Under the pieces are notes generated by a model, which made no database searches, was not told the DNA's origin, and worked only from the letters and a program-made list of their open reading frames with translations. This document shows positions 1 to 7,824 of a stretch of DNA of 64,000 bases, piece by piece (position 1 is the first letter of the stretch; each line of letters begins with the position of its first letter). Where the stretch lies: assembly GCA_035404185.1 (NCBI GenBank), contig DAONGN010000001.1:124001-188000 (forward strand), in the 5' to 3' direction. This stretch comes from Candidatus Pacearchaeota archaeon. Lineage in GTDB: Bacteria; Patescibacteriota; Minisyncoccia; Minisyncoccales; Minisyncoccaceae. Made by a program: the position numbers and the translations under genes.

Positions 1-32
1 ACATTTAAAATCATCGCTTTTGTTTTTGCCAT
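1..32 (-). CDS. 5' end of an unidentified gene running off the left edge
   Basis: Only the first ten codons are inside the window (MAKTKAMILN), so the product cannot be named. The start is convincing because a perfect Shine-Dalgarno element GGAGGT lies about eight bases upstream on the minus strand (around 37-43). A promoter-like TTGACT-N18-TAAAAT can be read on the same strand near 55-84. The gene would be transcribed divergently from the 3D-domain gene that starts at 176. Confidence 0.45.
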   Translation of the reverse strand, partial: MAKTKAMILN

Positions 33-85
33 TTAGGACCTCCGTCCACATGGATTTTACATTATAATCCCTATCCAAGTCAAAT

Positions 86-125
86 ATTGACTAAAATGGC
101 ATGTGGACAAAACCATTGACTAAAA
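86..125 (+). repeat. Direct repeat ATTGACTAAAA x2 upstream of the 3D-domain gene
   Basis: ATTGACTAAAA occurs at 86-96 and again at 115-125, 29 bp apart (nearly three helical turns). The second copy contains the -35 box of the promoter at 116-144. In the same divergent region GTCCACATG (45-53) and CATGTGGAC (100-108) form an inverted repeat about 55 bp apart. This resembles a regulator-binding layout, but no protein can be assigned. Confidence 0.5.
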
Positions 126-144
126 CAGCCCTATGAGTTAAAAT
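116..144 (+). promoter_or_regulatory. Sigma-70-type promoter for the 3D-domain gene
   Basis: TTGACT (116-121), a 17-base spacer and TAAAAT (139-144) match the housekeeping promoter consensus. Transcription should start near 151. The transcript would then begin in the short perfect hairpin TCCTGCT-G-AGCAGGA (153-167), whose 3' arm contains the only AGGA-like ribosome-binding sequence before the ATG at 176. The hairpin could modulate initiation or mRNA stability. Confidence 0.7.
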
Positions 145-175
145 ATGTTCATTCCTGCTGAGCAGGATTTTATAT

Positions 176-679
176 ATGCTTAATAAGCAAAACTTCACAA
201 TTATACTTTTTGCGGTTATCATTTTCTCTTTCTCGGCACTGATATTAACTATTGACGCCAAATCGGATAATACTAACTTGGCTCAAGGTTCCATATCAGA
301 AAAGAGTTATTCTTTGGAAAACAATACTTTAGCGGTATTTTCCAACAAAGAAGACAGAGACGAGGATGCTGACCAATCAAAGCATAAGAAGATAAAAGTT
401 ATCATTACTGCCTATTCTTCTACGACATGGCAAACCGATGATACCCCCTTCATTACCGCTAATGGTTCAACAGTAAGGGATGGTATAGTGGCAAATAACA
501 TGCTACCATTCGGAACAGAATTAAGAATACCTGAACTTTATGGAAATAAAGTATTCACAGTAGAAGATAGAATGCATTCTAGAAAAAGCGACTACCAATT
601 AGATATATGGTTCCCTACTCTTGAACAGGCTCAAGAATTCGGAGTTAAGGAAACATACATTGAAGTATTGGAGATATAA
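176..679 (+). CDS. 3D-domain secreted/anchored cell-wall protein
   Basis: 167 residues. Residues 7-26 form one hydrophobic segment, a signal anchor. A charged, low-complexity linker follows, and residues ~75-167 form a 3D domain, the MltA-like double-psi barrel named for conserved aspartates (visible around TAYSS, GTELRIP, VEDRM and LDIWF). The domain is known from Firmicutes resuscitation factors and lytic transglycosylase-type enzymes, so a peptidoglycan-modifying role at the cell surface is likely. No separate catalytic module or LysM is present. The gene is monocistronic: it has its own promoter at 116-144 and a strong terminator directly after the stop codon. Confidence 0.75.
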   Translation: MLNKQNFTIILFAVIIFSFSALILTIDAKSDNTNLAQGSISEKSYSLENNTLAVFSNKEDRDEDADQSKHKKIKVIITAYSSTTWQTDDTPFITANGSTVRDGIVANNMLPFGTELRIPELYGNKVFTVEDRMHSRKSDYQLDIWFPTLEQAQEFGVKETYIEVLEI

Positions 680-680
680 A

Positions 681-709
681 AACACACTGGTTAGACCAGT
701 GTGTTTTTT
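681..709 (+). terminator. Rho-independent terminator after the 3D-domain gene
   Basis: An 11-bp perfect stem (AACACACTGGT / ACCAGTGTGTT) with a 3-base loop is followed by a T tract. It begins two bases after the TAA stop. Confidence 0.9.
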
Positions 710-712
710 ATG

Positions 713-796
713 TGCCTCGGGTGGGACTTGAACCCACAAGGGTGTTTACCCGCAGCATTTTAAGTGCTGTATGTTTGCCAATTTCATCACCGAGGC
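713..796 (-). tRNA. tRNA-Leu (UAA)
   Basis: 84 nt cloverleaf with acceptor GCCTCGG/CCGAGGC, discriminator A, a class II variable arm, and anticodon TAA in the loop between GCACT and AATGC. Read on the minus strand. No CCA is encoded. Confidence 0.93.
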
Positions 797-800
797 ATGT

Positions 801-1265
801 TTATTTCTTGCGACCACGATAGTTTGGTTTTAAGCTATGACAGTTGGGACAAAGTATTTGTAAATTACTTAAACTGTTATTATGAGAATCACCATCTATA
901 TGATGTAGTTCTAATGGCAATCGACCATCAAAACTTTTTTGCGACCAACCACATTCCTCACATTGTGGTTTTTTCAATCCTTCTTTAATTAACCTATTCT
1001 TAAGTTTATAACTCTGGAAATTATTATCTTTAATTAAAATTTTGTCTAGAGGTATCTTTGGTGTAAATAAAAATTGTAATCCCCTATTCCATCCCTTTCC
1101 TTTAAAATGAGAGATGTCAAAATCATATTCTTTGATATATTTCTTTAATTGCGCATAATTTCCTCCAGCTGCTTTCAAGTTTAATTTATTTAAAACTTGC
1201 CTATAACTATATGAGCTTTTAATAGCTTCTTTTAATTGAATTTTTGTCCAGGTTTTTCTATCCAT
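801..1265 (-). CDS. HNH endonuclease-like protein between two tRNA genes
   Basis: 154 residues from the ATG at 1265. The C-terminal third has a classic zinc-HNH layout: CEEC, then LELHHIDGD, an N-rich stretch (NNSLSNLQ) and CPNCH. This predicts a beta-beta-alpha-metal nuclease. The N-terminal half (~1-90) looks like a DNA-binding region with an RQVL helix. Upstream in-frame ATGs reach 1295, but a promoter TTGACT-N18-TATGAT (1273-1302) overlaps that extension and puts the +1 at the ATG at 1265, so the shorter, leaderless form is preferred. Its position between tRNA-Leu and tRNA-Cys suits a solitary homing-type or defence-associated HNH gene. No partner methylase is seen. Confidence 0.72.
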   Translation of the reverse strand: MDRKTWTKIQLKEAIKSSYSYRQVLNKLNLKAAGGNYAQLKKYIKEYDFDISHFKGKGWNRGLQFLFTPKIPLDKILIKDNNFQSYKLKNRLIKEGLKKPQCEECGWSQKSFDGRLPLELHHIDGDSHNNSLSNLQILCPNCHSLKPNYRGRKK

Positions 1266-1272
1266 TAAAACA

Positions 1273-1302
1273 ATCATACCATTAGGCATACTCACAAGTC
1301 AA
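1273..1302 (-). promoter_or_regulatory. Leaderless-type promoter of the HNH gene
   Basis: On the minus strand TTGACT (1297-1302), 18 bases, TATGAT (1273-1278), then seven bases to the ATG at 1265. The transcript should start at or next to the start codon. Confidence 0.6.
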
Positions 1303-1337
1303 TTACTCTCTTGCCTTTACTTATTTTGAAAGATCTG

Positions 1338-1409
1338 AGGCGTGGGCGGGAATTGCACCCGCGTATAAGAGTTTTGCAGACTCTCGCCTTACTGCTTGGC
1401 CACCACGCC
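1338..1409 (-). tRNA. tRNA-Cys (GCA)
   Basis: Acceptor GGCGTGG/CCACGCC, discriminator U73 (a cysteine identity base) and anticodon GCA in the loop of the GAGTC/ACTC arm. Minus strand, no encoded CCA. Confidence 0.93.
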
Positions 1410-1435
1410 CTAGCCATATAAAGAGAATACCAAGA

Positions 1436-1789
1436 TTATTCGTTTTTTTCAATATCCTCCTTTCTTATCTTCGCTAATAGCTCTTCTATTCTTCCCGCTT
1501 CCTTTGTTTTTGTTTCTTTCAAAAATTCTATCTTGGGAACCGGTCTCATTTTCAATTTCTTATTTAATATCTGTTGCAATTCATAGATATGCCTATTTAA
1601 TAAAGACAAAACATTATCAAAATTTTCTTCAGGGATAACAGAGATATAAACCTTACATTGGAAAAGACTACCTGAACATTCAACCCTTGTAATAGTTAAA
1701 AGCGTCCCCGGAAAAATATCTATTTCTTTTAAAATAATATCTCCCAACTCTTGCTGTATCAAGCTATTAACTTTTTCTATTCTAAACAT
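1436..1789 (-). CDS. rbfA: Ribosome-binding factor A
   Basis: 117 residues from MFRIEKVN at 1789. RbfA is a single KH-fold protein that binds the 5' helix of 16S rRNA and helps 30S maturation in the cytosol. Family landmarks are the opening R-x-E-K-V-N-x-L-I-x-x-E-L helix, the VECSG..CKVYISV strand region and the RPVPKIEF segment, where the family usually has R..P.L.F. The open frame extends 13 codons upstream into infB, but the chosen ATG lies one base after the infB stop, giving normal translational coupling. infB-rbfA is a widely conserved ribosome/translation pair. Confidence 0.9.
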   Translation of the reverse strand: MFRIEKVNSLIQQELGDIILKEIDIFPGTLLTITRVECSGSLFQCKVYISVIPEENFDNVLSLLNRHIYELQQILNKKLKMRPVPKIEFLKETKTKEAGRIEELLAKIRKEDIEKNE

Positions 1790-1790
1790 A

Positions 1791-3281
1791 TTATAGTTCT
1801 TCTTGCTTATACTCTTCCTTAAAAACAACCAAAGTATCTCCTTCTTTTATTCTTTCGCTACCCTGATAAAGTATTCCACACTCTTTTCCTTTCTTAACAA
1901 CATCGAAGTCTTTTTTGTTTGACTGTAATTCAATTATTCTTCCATGACCAATCTTTTCTTCTTCTCTAAATATTTCTAATAATGCTCCTTTTTGCACCTC
2001 TCCTTCAATAACATTACCTCCCACTATCTGCCTATTTTTCTCTGTTCTAAAAATAGCCAAAACTTCAATCTCTCCTAAGTCAATTCTTTCTTTTTCTTTA
2101 GTCAGTTTTCTTTCCATTAATTCTCTTACTTTCTGAGCTAACTCATAAATAATAGAAAAATCGTAAACTTTAACTTTATTATTTTCAGCACTAATTTCTG
2201 CCACTTTGTCTTTTTTTACTCTAAAAGCAATAATTACTGCTTCACTGGTTTTTGCCATTTTAACATCCTGCTCTGTAATATCCCCCACCTCACTTCTGAT
2301 TACACGGATACAAATATTATCTTGTGGTAAAATTTTCAAAACTTCTTCTATTCCCTCAAGAGAACCCTGTGCATCTCCCTTAATTACTAAATTTAAATAT
2401 TTTTTACTAGGGTCAAATTCAAAAGCATCTCTCTTTATTTCTCTTTGCTTTAAATTAGCCTTAGCTTCTTCATAAGAGGAATATGCGCGAAACTTTTCTC
2501 CTACCGCGGGGACATTTTCAAACCCAATAATTACCACTGGATCAGATGGATCAGCTTCTTTTATTTCTTTTTGTAAAAAATCTCCTAAATTCTTAATTTT
2601 GCCCACAACAGAATCAGTTCCAATAAAATCTCCTCGCCCTAATGTCCCATTTTCTACTAAAACAGTAGTTGTTGGTCCCTTCTTTGGATCAAGATATGCT
2701 TCGACAATCGTTCCTTCGGCTAAAACTCCTGTTTCTGCTTTTAAATCTTCTACTTCGGCAACTAATTGAATCATATCTAATAAATCTGTTATACCCTGTC
2801 CCGTCTTAGCTGATATTTCAACCGTCGGAACTTGCCCCCCCCACGATTCAACAAGAATATCTTCTTTGGATAATTGTTGTTTAACCATCTCTGGATTAGC
2901 TCCTGGTTTGTCCATTTTATTCAAAGCCACTATAGTTGTTAATTTAGCATTTTTGATAAGAGCAATAGCTTCTTTAGTTTGTTTTTTAACTCCCTCGCCA
3001 GCATCAATAACTAAAACAGCAATATCTGCCAATTTAGATCCTCTACCTCTTATCGCTGAAAAAGATTCATGACCAGGAGTATCAATAAAGGTTATCTTCT
3101 TTTGATTGTGTTCTATTTGATAAGCGCCAACGTGCTGAGTAATTCCACCTGATTCTTTTTCTAAAACATTGAATTCTCTAATTGCCATCAATAAGGAGGT
3201 TTTGCCGTGATCAATATGCCCCAAAACAACCACCACTGGCGGTCTTGAAATTACATCAGGTTGTTTATTATTTTCTGCCAT
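1791..3281 (-). CDS. infB: Translation initiation factor IF-2, short form
   Basis: 496 residues from MAENNKQPD at 3281. The GTPase delivers initiator tRNA to the 30S subunit. G1 is GHIDHGKTS (~23-31), G3 is DTPGH, G4 is NKMD; domains II, III and IV follow through to the C terminus. Most bacterial IF-2 proteins carry several hundred extra N-terminal residues before the G domain. Here the G domain starts almost at residue 15, a trimmed form common in small genomes. In-frame codons upstream of 3281 run into tRNA-Ser, so the ATG is secure. An AAGGA-like site precedes it. The gene is followed by rbfA. Confidence 0.95.
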   Translation of the reverse strand: MAENNKQPDVISRPPVVVVLGHIDHGKTSLLMAIREFNVLEKESGGITQHVGAYQIEHNQKKITFIDTPGHESFSAIRGRGSKLADIAVLVIDAGEGVKKQTKEAIALIKNAKLTTIVALNKMDKPGANPEMVKQQLSKEDILVESWGGQVPTVEISAKTGQGITDLLDMIQLVAEVEDLKAETGVLAEGTIVEAYLDPKKGPTTTVLVENGTLGRGDFIGTDSVVGKIKNLGDFLQKEIKEADPSDPVVIIGFENVPAVGEKFRAYSSYEEAKANLKQREIKRDAFEFDPSKKYLNLVIKGDAQGSLEGIEEVLKILPQDNICIRVIRSEVGDITEQDVKMAKTSEAVIIAFRVKKDKVAEISAENNKVKVYDFSIIYELAQKVRELMERKLTKEKERIDLGEIEVLAIFRTEKNRQIVGGNVIEGEVQKGALLEIFREEEKIGHGRIIELQSNKKDFDVVKKGKECGILYQGSERIKEGDTLVVFKEEYKQEEL

Positions 3282-3298
3282 ATTTTTAGTCCTTAAAG

Positions 3299-3385
3299 CG
3301 GAGAGAGTGAGATTCGAACTCACGGTGAGAATTACCCCACAATGGTTTTCGAAACCATCCCCTTAAGCCGCTCAGGCATCTCTCC
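3299..3385 (-). tRNA. tRNA-Ser (CGA)
   Basis: 87 nt with acceptor GGAGAGA/TCTCTCC, discriminator G73 (typical for serine), a long variable arm, and anticodon CGA in the ATGGT/ACCAT arm. Its 5' end is on the 3385 side and infB follows 18 bases downstream. Confidence 0.92.
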
Positions 3386-3394
3386 TAAATATGT

Positions 3395-4408
3395 TTAAAG
3401 ACTATCACTTTTCCCCCTTAAAAGCAATTTAAAAGAAGGAAAATCATTATCATATACCATCTCTTTTGGGAGAATATTAGAAAATCTTTTTCCTATTGTC
3501 TGGACTAAATAATTAGATATCTGACCTTTTAATATTTTGAATTTAAAAAATCTAACTGTTTCCTTTTTATATTTCTTAAAATCAGGAAAAGTTTTAATTA
3601 AAATATCAGCAGCGTAAAGACCCCAAATTATTCCTCCCCCACTCCATGGCTTAGTTAATCCCATCGCATCTCCGCAAAGAGTAACGTTTTTTTCTTTTGG
3701 AAAAATTAATCCTGCATTGAATAATGAAAATTTAGGACAAGGAATAGCAGCGGCAGAAAAAGAATCTTTCTCAATTCCCCTTATTTCCAATATCTTATCT
3801 GCTTTCTTTTTAACCTCCGATTGATTGCCTAGTGCTCCATATTCAATCTTCTCTCCCTTAGGAATCTTCCAACAAAAACCAAAAATATCTGACGACGCAA
3901 ATGTTTCAGTAATATTTGAATTGTTCTTTATTAAAGAATAAGCCTGAATTCCATTTTTAATTTTAGGATCAGGTAAATTTAAACTTCTTCTAATAGCAGA
4001 AAAGGCGCCGTCACATCCGATAATCCTATCAAATCCTTGCGGCACCTTTTTAATCTCTTGTCCTAGGATAATCCTCGTCCCAGCTTTCTTGTTTAAATCT
4101 AAAAGAATACTTATCAACATTTCCCTATTAAGAGCCAAATGCTTAGGATTAAAATTAAGTTTAACTTTTCCTTTAGGAAAATTAATGATACAAAAAAATA
4201 TTTTATTCTCTATACACTTTCCTGTAATAGGGATAAACTGCTTAATTCTTTCTGAAACCAAAGATGAACAACATTTCTTACCAAGAACGTCTTCTTTTTT
4301 CCTGTCGAAAAGAGAGACTTCGTGTCCCATTTCTGATAATTTCCAAGAAATATATAATCCCATCACTCCCCCGCCAACTACGGCCACTTTTATTTTTTTA
4401 TTGTCCAT
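3395..4408 (-). CDS. FAD-dependent oxidoreductase, geranylgeranyl-reductase-like
   Basis: 337 residues. The N terminus is an FAD-binding Rossmann fold (VAVVGGGVMGLYISWKL then acidic/basic LFDRKK). A DG motif occurs mid-protein (GCDGAFSAIRRSL) and the second FAD motif is CGDAMGLTKPWSGGGI, which matches the GD.AG...P..GGGI signature of geranylgeranyl reductase/digeranylgeranylglycerophospholipid reductase and related p-hydroxybenzoate-hydroxylase-fold enzymes. Those enzymes saturate isoprenoid chains of archaeal-type lipids or of quinone and chlorophyll side chains. The true substrate cannot be told from sequence. The presence of a CarS-like enzyme at 22155 makes a lipid role worth testing. It sits alone between tRNA-Ser and tRNA-Gly. 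Confidence 0.75.
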   Translation of the reverse strand: MDNKKIKVAVVGGGVMGLYISWKLSEMGHEVSLFDRKKEDVLGKKCCSSLVSERIKQFIPITGKCIENKIFFCIINFPKGKVKLNFNPKHLALNREMLISILLDLNKKAGTRIILGQEIKKVPQGFDRIIGCDGAFSAIRRSLNLPDPKIKNGIQAYSLIKNNSNITETFASSDIFGFCWKIPKGEKIEYGALGNQSEVKKKADKILEIRGIEKDSFSAAAIPCPKFSLFNAGLIFPKEKNVTLCGDAMGLTKPWSGGGIIWGLYAADILIKTFPDFKKYKKETVRFFKFKILKGQISNYLVQTIGKRFSNILPKEMVYDNDFPSFKLLLRGKSDSL

Positions 4409-4431
4409 TATTTTCAGGAGATATAATATGG

Positions 4432-4502
4432 AGCGAGTGAAGGGAATCGAACCCTCATGTACAGCTTGGAAGGCTGTCGCTCTACCATTGAGCTACACTC
4501 GC
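4432..4502 (-). tRNA. tRNA-Gly (UCC)
   Basis: 71 nt with acceptor GCGAGTG/CACTCGC, U73, and anticodon TCC in the ACAGC/GCTGT arm. By chance or design the next minus-strand bases read CCA. Confidence 0.93.
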
Positions 4503-4513
4503 GAGAAACCCTT

Positions 4514-4585
4514 TCGGGGCACTGAGATTCGAACTCAGAATAAATCCTCCCAAAGGACTCGTGATGGCCGTTTCACTATGCCCCG
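4514..4585 (-). tRNA. tRNA-Pro (UGG)
   Basis: 72 nt with acceptor CGGGGCA/TGCCCCG starting with C1 (typical of bacterial tRNA-Pro), A73, anticodon stem AGTCC/GGATT and loop TTTGGGA giving anticodon TGG. The D loop is small but keeps GG. A glutamine reading would need a shifted anticodon loop and a mismatched stem, so proline is preferred. Confidence 0.85.
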
Positions 4586-4749
4586 TGCTACTTCCTTTTT
4601 ATATCATCTTTCTGTTTCAGAGTCAAAAACATTCCTCAACTTTTATTGATATTTTTATAACATAGTAAATCTTAATGTGTTTCAAGTCCCGTTAGTCACC
4701 CATTAAGGGAAAATTGGCGCAAAACAAACCGGGAGGTTATTTAAGATAA

Positions 4750-4784
4750 AATTAAATATTTTACGTTATATTGGTAAAATATTT
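4750..4784 (-). terminator. Probable terminator overlapping the 3' end of the NYN gene
   Basis: AAATATTTTAC (4754-4764) and GTAAAATATTT (4774-4784) form an 11-bp A+T-rich stem. The NYN stop codon lies in the loop. A T-rich tract follows on the minus strand, and a T8 run follows on the plus strand, so it could work in both directions. Confidence 0.55.
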
Positions 4785-5353
4785 TTTTTATTCTTAAATG
4801 CTATAACTTCCGAATTTCTAATAAGAATAGTTCTTGTGGTTGTATATGTCATTCCTTTATTTGGTTGCATTTCAAATCCAAGATAAATACAATTTATTCC
4901 TCTAGTAGAAACCTCTTTAATAGCTGGCTGCAAATCAGAATCAGAACTACCTAAAATTATTAAATCAGCTTTTTTATCACAAGCCAAAATAACCATATCT
5001 ACTCCAATTCTTACGTCTACACCTTTTTCCTTAAAAACTAATATACCAGCTTTATTAATATTTCCCCTAACACTACCAGCCATTATCACTTTAAAACCAC
5101 AACCCTCTAGGTGGGTCTTAAGCAGTCTCTGCTCTTCGATTAATTGCTTGGATTTTCCCGAACTTTTAGAATGCTTTTTAATACGAGCGAAATAAAACCA
5201 TACCTCATTAACGTCTATTCCTTCAAGAACCTTATTAAAAAGACCCTCAAAGTCGTACTCATGCCAGACTAAACTATTATTTACTTCAGATTGAAAAACA
5301 CTTTTTATTTTACCTTTAAAATTTTCTCCATCTATAAGTAAAATGTTTTTCAT
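4766..5353 (-). CDS. NYN-domain (LabA/DUF88-type) putative ribonuclease
   Basis: 195 residues from MKNILLIDGENF at 5353. An earlier in-frame ATG at 5386 lies inside the upstream terminator hairpin and is rejected. The NYN/PIN-fold active-site acidic residues are visible: LLIDGEN near the N terminus, GVDVRIGVDMVILA mid-protein and LGSSDSDLQPAIKE. Families of this type (LabA, LimkainB, MARF1) are Mg-dependent RNases. The substrate is unknown. The gene stands alone, between a terminator that ends the VanW transcript and its own 3' hairpin. Confidence 0.78.
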   Translation of the reverse strand: MKNILLIDGENFKGKIKSVFQSEVNNSLVWHEYDFEGLFNKVLEGIDVNEVWFYFARIKKHSKSSGKSKQLIEEQRLLKTHLEGCGFKVIMAGSVRGNINKAGILVFKEKGVDVRIGVDMVILACDKKADLIILGSSDSDLQPAIKEVSTRGINCIYLGFEMQPNKGMTYTTTRTILIRNSEVIAFKNKKNILPI

Positions 5354-5373
5354 GTATAATTGGGGTATATTTA

Positions 5374-5408
5374 ATAAAAACCCCAACGGACCTTTCGGCT
5401 GGCTGGGG
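5374..5408 (-). terminator. Terminator for the HtrA-VanW transcription unit
   Basis: On the minus strand CCCCA...TGGGG with an inner CC/GG pairing and a GAAA-type apical loop is followed by TTTTT. It lies about 135 bases past the stop of the VanW gene and just upstream of the NYN start. Confidence 0.7.
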
Positions 5409-5541
5409 CGTGTATGTATTCAATATAACCCATCTAAATTTAAAGTCAATACCCTGTCAATCTTCTGATTAAAATCAAGTAACTCTACTCCTATTCCCTT
5501 CCAATTTAAAATTATGAATGCATCACATAACCAACCAATTA

Positions 5542-7296
5542 TTATATCCCAACAAGACAAACTCCTTGACGTGGAATATAGTGAGAATTAAAACGTTCTT
5601 TTTTTACTGTTCCATCGGGATAAGTAACTTCATAGTCAAAATATGCATCAGCTCCATCGTAAGCAGCATAGGTACATTTTACTTGACCACTAGCTAAACT
5701 ATAAGTCTTAATGATCTTATTAGGATTAGGTTTGACTATATTATAAATAACTGGTTCTGTTCTATTTACAGTTCTTCCATCTTTTATTCCCCACAATTCA
5801 ATAGTTAATTCTTTATTTTTTACTTCCGCCTGTATCAAAATGTAATTTCCTGTATCATTGATAAATTTAAAATCCGGGGAAGGACTATAAATTGTAGCAT
5901 CAATTCCTGCTGGTTGATAATAAGGCATATTATAAGAATGATTTTGACGCATAGTTATTGGTAGCCCTGCATCAAGGGTCGCCCTAAAAAGAGTAGTACT
6001 TGTATGACAAAGCCCCCCTCCAAATTCATAAGAAATGGCATTGCCTTTTATAACCGCCTCCTTAACGTATCCATGCTCCTCATCTATGGAACCAAGAGCT
6101 TCGAGCATAGAAAATTCTTCACCTGGTTTTAGCAATAATCCATTAAGAGATTTGGCCCCATTTTTAATATTTGAAGTTCTTGCATTTGTTGAACCATCAA
6201 ATCCTAAAGAATATTTACCAATAATTTCTTTAATTCCTAAAATATCATTAACTCCTTCATTTTCATTAGAATAAGGTATTATTTTAACAGAAAGATTCAA
6301 TTCCTCGAAAGGATTAGTTAATAAACCAGCTAATAAATTTACTGTTAAATCAATATCTAACTCTCTTCCCTCTTTGCCTGGTATAAAATTTTCAACTTTC
6401 CCGTCGTTTAGGGTAAATTTTGGCAAAACATAATCTTGATTTATTTCTGTTGCTACGTTTTCTTCTATGTATTTTTTAATTTTATTTTTATCTAAATCAA
6501 TAAACAAATTTGATTCTTTTTTTGACAAAACTACCATTTCTAATAAAGATGCTTTATCAATAATCCATTCATCTTTATTATATTTTAATTTAATCGGAGC
6601 TAAAGCTAAATTACTCTCTACTTTGTCTTTCATTGCCAGACAATCGGCTTCTGATATCTCAGGATTAGCATCATTGCCCTCTAAAATAATATTAGAAAAA
6701 TCAAGTTCACCTAAATTATTCCTTAAAGTATTCATTGACTCTTCATAATAGATTACTTTACCTGCTCTTCCTTGTTTGATCAATAAATTATTTTCAGAAT
6801 CAAAATAATAAACAGCATTTTGGGGATTAAGAATAGAAAAACCTTGTTTTAAATCGTTAATAATTTTATCATTATCAAAATTAACTATTAATTTAACGTA
6901 GTGATTATTGCCTAAAATTAGATCTAGTCTATCTTTAGAATCATTCACAAAATTACCGCTTCGCCCAAACAACATCGCCTTATTAATAGTTTCATCAACT
7001 TTAAAATCAACTAAAACATCCACAACAGCTGCATCGGAAGAAGAATTAATAGGATAGACAGTCACCTTATTATCGTCATAATAAAAAGAAATACCTTCTT
7101 GATCGACAATATTCAATTTTTCATCTATTAAGCTTTTTGATTCTAATATTGTTTTTCCTTCCATATTTAATCCTCCGATGTAAATATTGGGATAAATTTT
7201 TTCGGCATACTTAACTTCAAAAATATAATAAAATGAGCCAATTATAATGGCTATAAAAATTAGTAAAAATATTAATCCTAATCTCTGCTTAAACAT
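5542..7296 (-). CDS. VanW-family membrane-anchored cell-wall protein
   Basis: 584 residues. One transmembrane anchor (~7-29) is followed by a large extracellular part. Residues ~35-340 resemble repeated peptidoglycan-binding (PG_binding_4-type) modules. The VanW domain covers ~355-490, with the family landmarks NGLLLKPGEEFSM and FGGGLCHTSTTLF-x-A-x-x-x-AGLP, then RQNHS and GIDATIY. VanW proteins are linked to glycopeptide-resistance clusters and wall biogenesis; their chemistry is not established. A C-terminal module follows (NYILIQAEV onward). The gene lies 24 bases downstream of a CPVC membrane protein and HtrA on the same strand, so the three probably form an envelope operon. Confidence 0.85.
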   Translation of the reverse strand: MFKQRLGLIFLLIFIAIIIGSFYYIFEVKYAEKIYPNIYIGGLNMEGKTILESKSLIDEKLNIVDQEGISFYYDDNKVTVYPINSSSDAAVVDVLVDFKVDETINKAMLFGRSGNFVNDSKDRLDLILGNNHYVKLIVNFDNDKIINDLKQGFSILNPQNAVYYFDSENNLLIKQGRAGKVIYYEESMNTLRNNLGELDFSNIILEGNDANPEISEADCLAMKDKVESNLALAPIKLKYNKDEWIIDKASLLEMVVLSKKESNLFIDLDKNKIKKYIEENVATEINQDYVLPKFTLNDGKVENFIPGKEGRELDIDLTVNLLAGLLTNPFEELNLSVKIIPYSNENEGVNDILGIKEIIGKYSLGFDGSTNARTSNIKNGAKSLNGLLLKPGEEFSMLEALGSIDEEHGYVKEAVIKGNAISYEFGGGLCHTSTTLFRATLDAGLPITMRQNHSYNMPYYQPAGIDATIYSPSPDFKFINDTGNYILIQAEVKNKELTIELWGIKDGRTVNRTEPVIYNIVKPNPNKIIKTYSLASGQVKCTYAAYDGADAYFDYEVTYPDGTVKKERFNSHYIPRQGVCLVGI

Positions 7297-7320
7297 GCAG
7301 TTAGTTTAATGTTGATACAA

Positions 7321-7824
7321 TTATCTTGTTATGAAGAAAAAAATTATTGAAAGAATTACTAAAGGTAACCAAGCCCAAACAATTTTCTGGTAACGGAAAA
7401 GAGATTTTCCTCTTTTCTCTCTCATTACTCTATACCATTTTTCAAATCCGAAGAAAGCGGCACTACCGATAAATATAGTTAAAATTAACTTATCCATTCC
7501 CCATAATGTATGATATTCATTTCCGATAACTTCAATTGAATGAAGGGGCCAGATAACCATTGCGTAATAAGATAAAATTATTAAAATATCTCTGCTTTTA
7601 AATCTAATATTCTTTTTGTTAAGCCACTCAATAGTCCACATGATTAAACCCACTGTTAATCCTCCAATCCATAAACCGGTAATAGTATCATCTATTTTTA
7701 ACCATCTTGCTAATCCTAATCCAGCAGAAACTCCGATAACACAAACTGGGCAAACAGCCAAAGCAGCTTGAGCAAAAAACAAACCAACAAAAGATATTAA
7801 AGATGTAATTGTTATTTTATTCAT
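7321..7824 (-). CDS. Polytopic membrane protein with N-terminal CPVC motif
   Basis: 167 residues. A signal-like first helix ends in an ALAVCPVC stretch, followed by about four more hydrophobic segments (~25-40, 50-66, 80-98, 110-124, 148-166). The CPVC dithiol at the membrane edge suggests a metal or redox role, but no family is recognised. It starts with a TAATG overlap with the stop of the HtrA gene, so the two are translationally coupled. Confidence 0.6.
   Translation of the reverse strand: MNKITITSLISFVGLFFAQAALAVCPVCVIGVSAGLGLARWLKIDDTITGLWIGGLTVGLIMWTIEWLNKKNIRFKSRDILIILSYYAMVIWPLHSIEVIGNEYHTLWGMDKLILTIFIGSAAFFGFEKWYRVMREKRGKSLFRYQKIVWAWLPLVILSIIFFFITR

Noticed and set aside
4514-4585. 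tRNA-Gln instead of tRNA-Pro
   Set aside because: A Gln reading requires shifting the anticodon loop and breaks the 5-bp AGTCC/GGATT stem; C1 and anticodon TGG fit proline.
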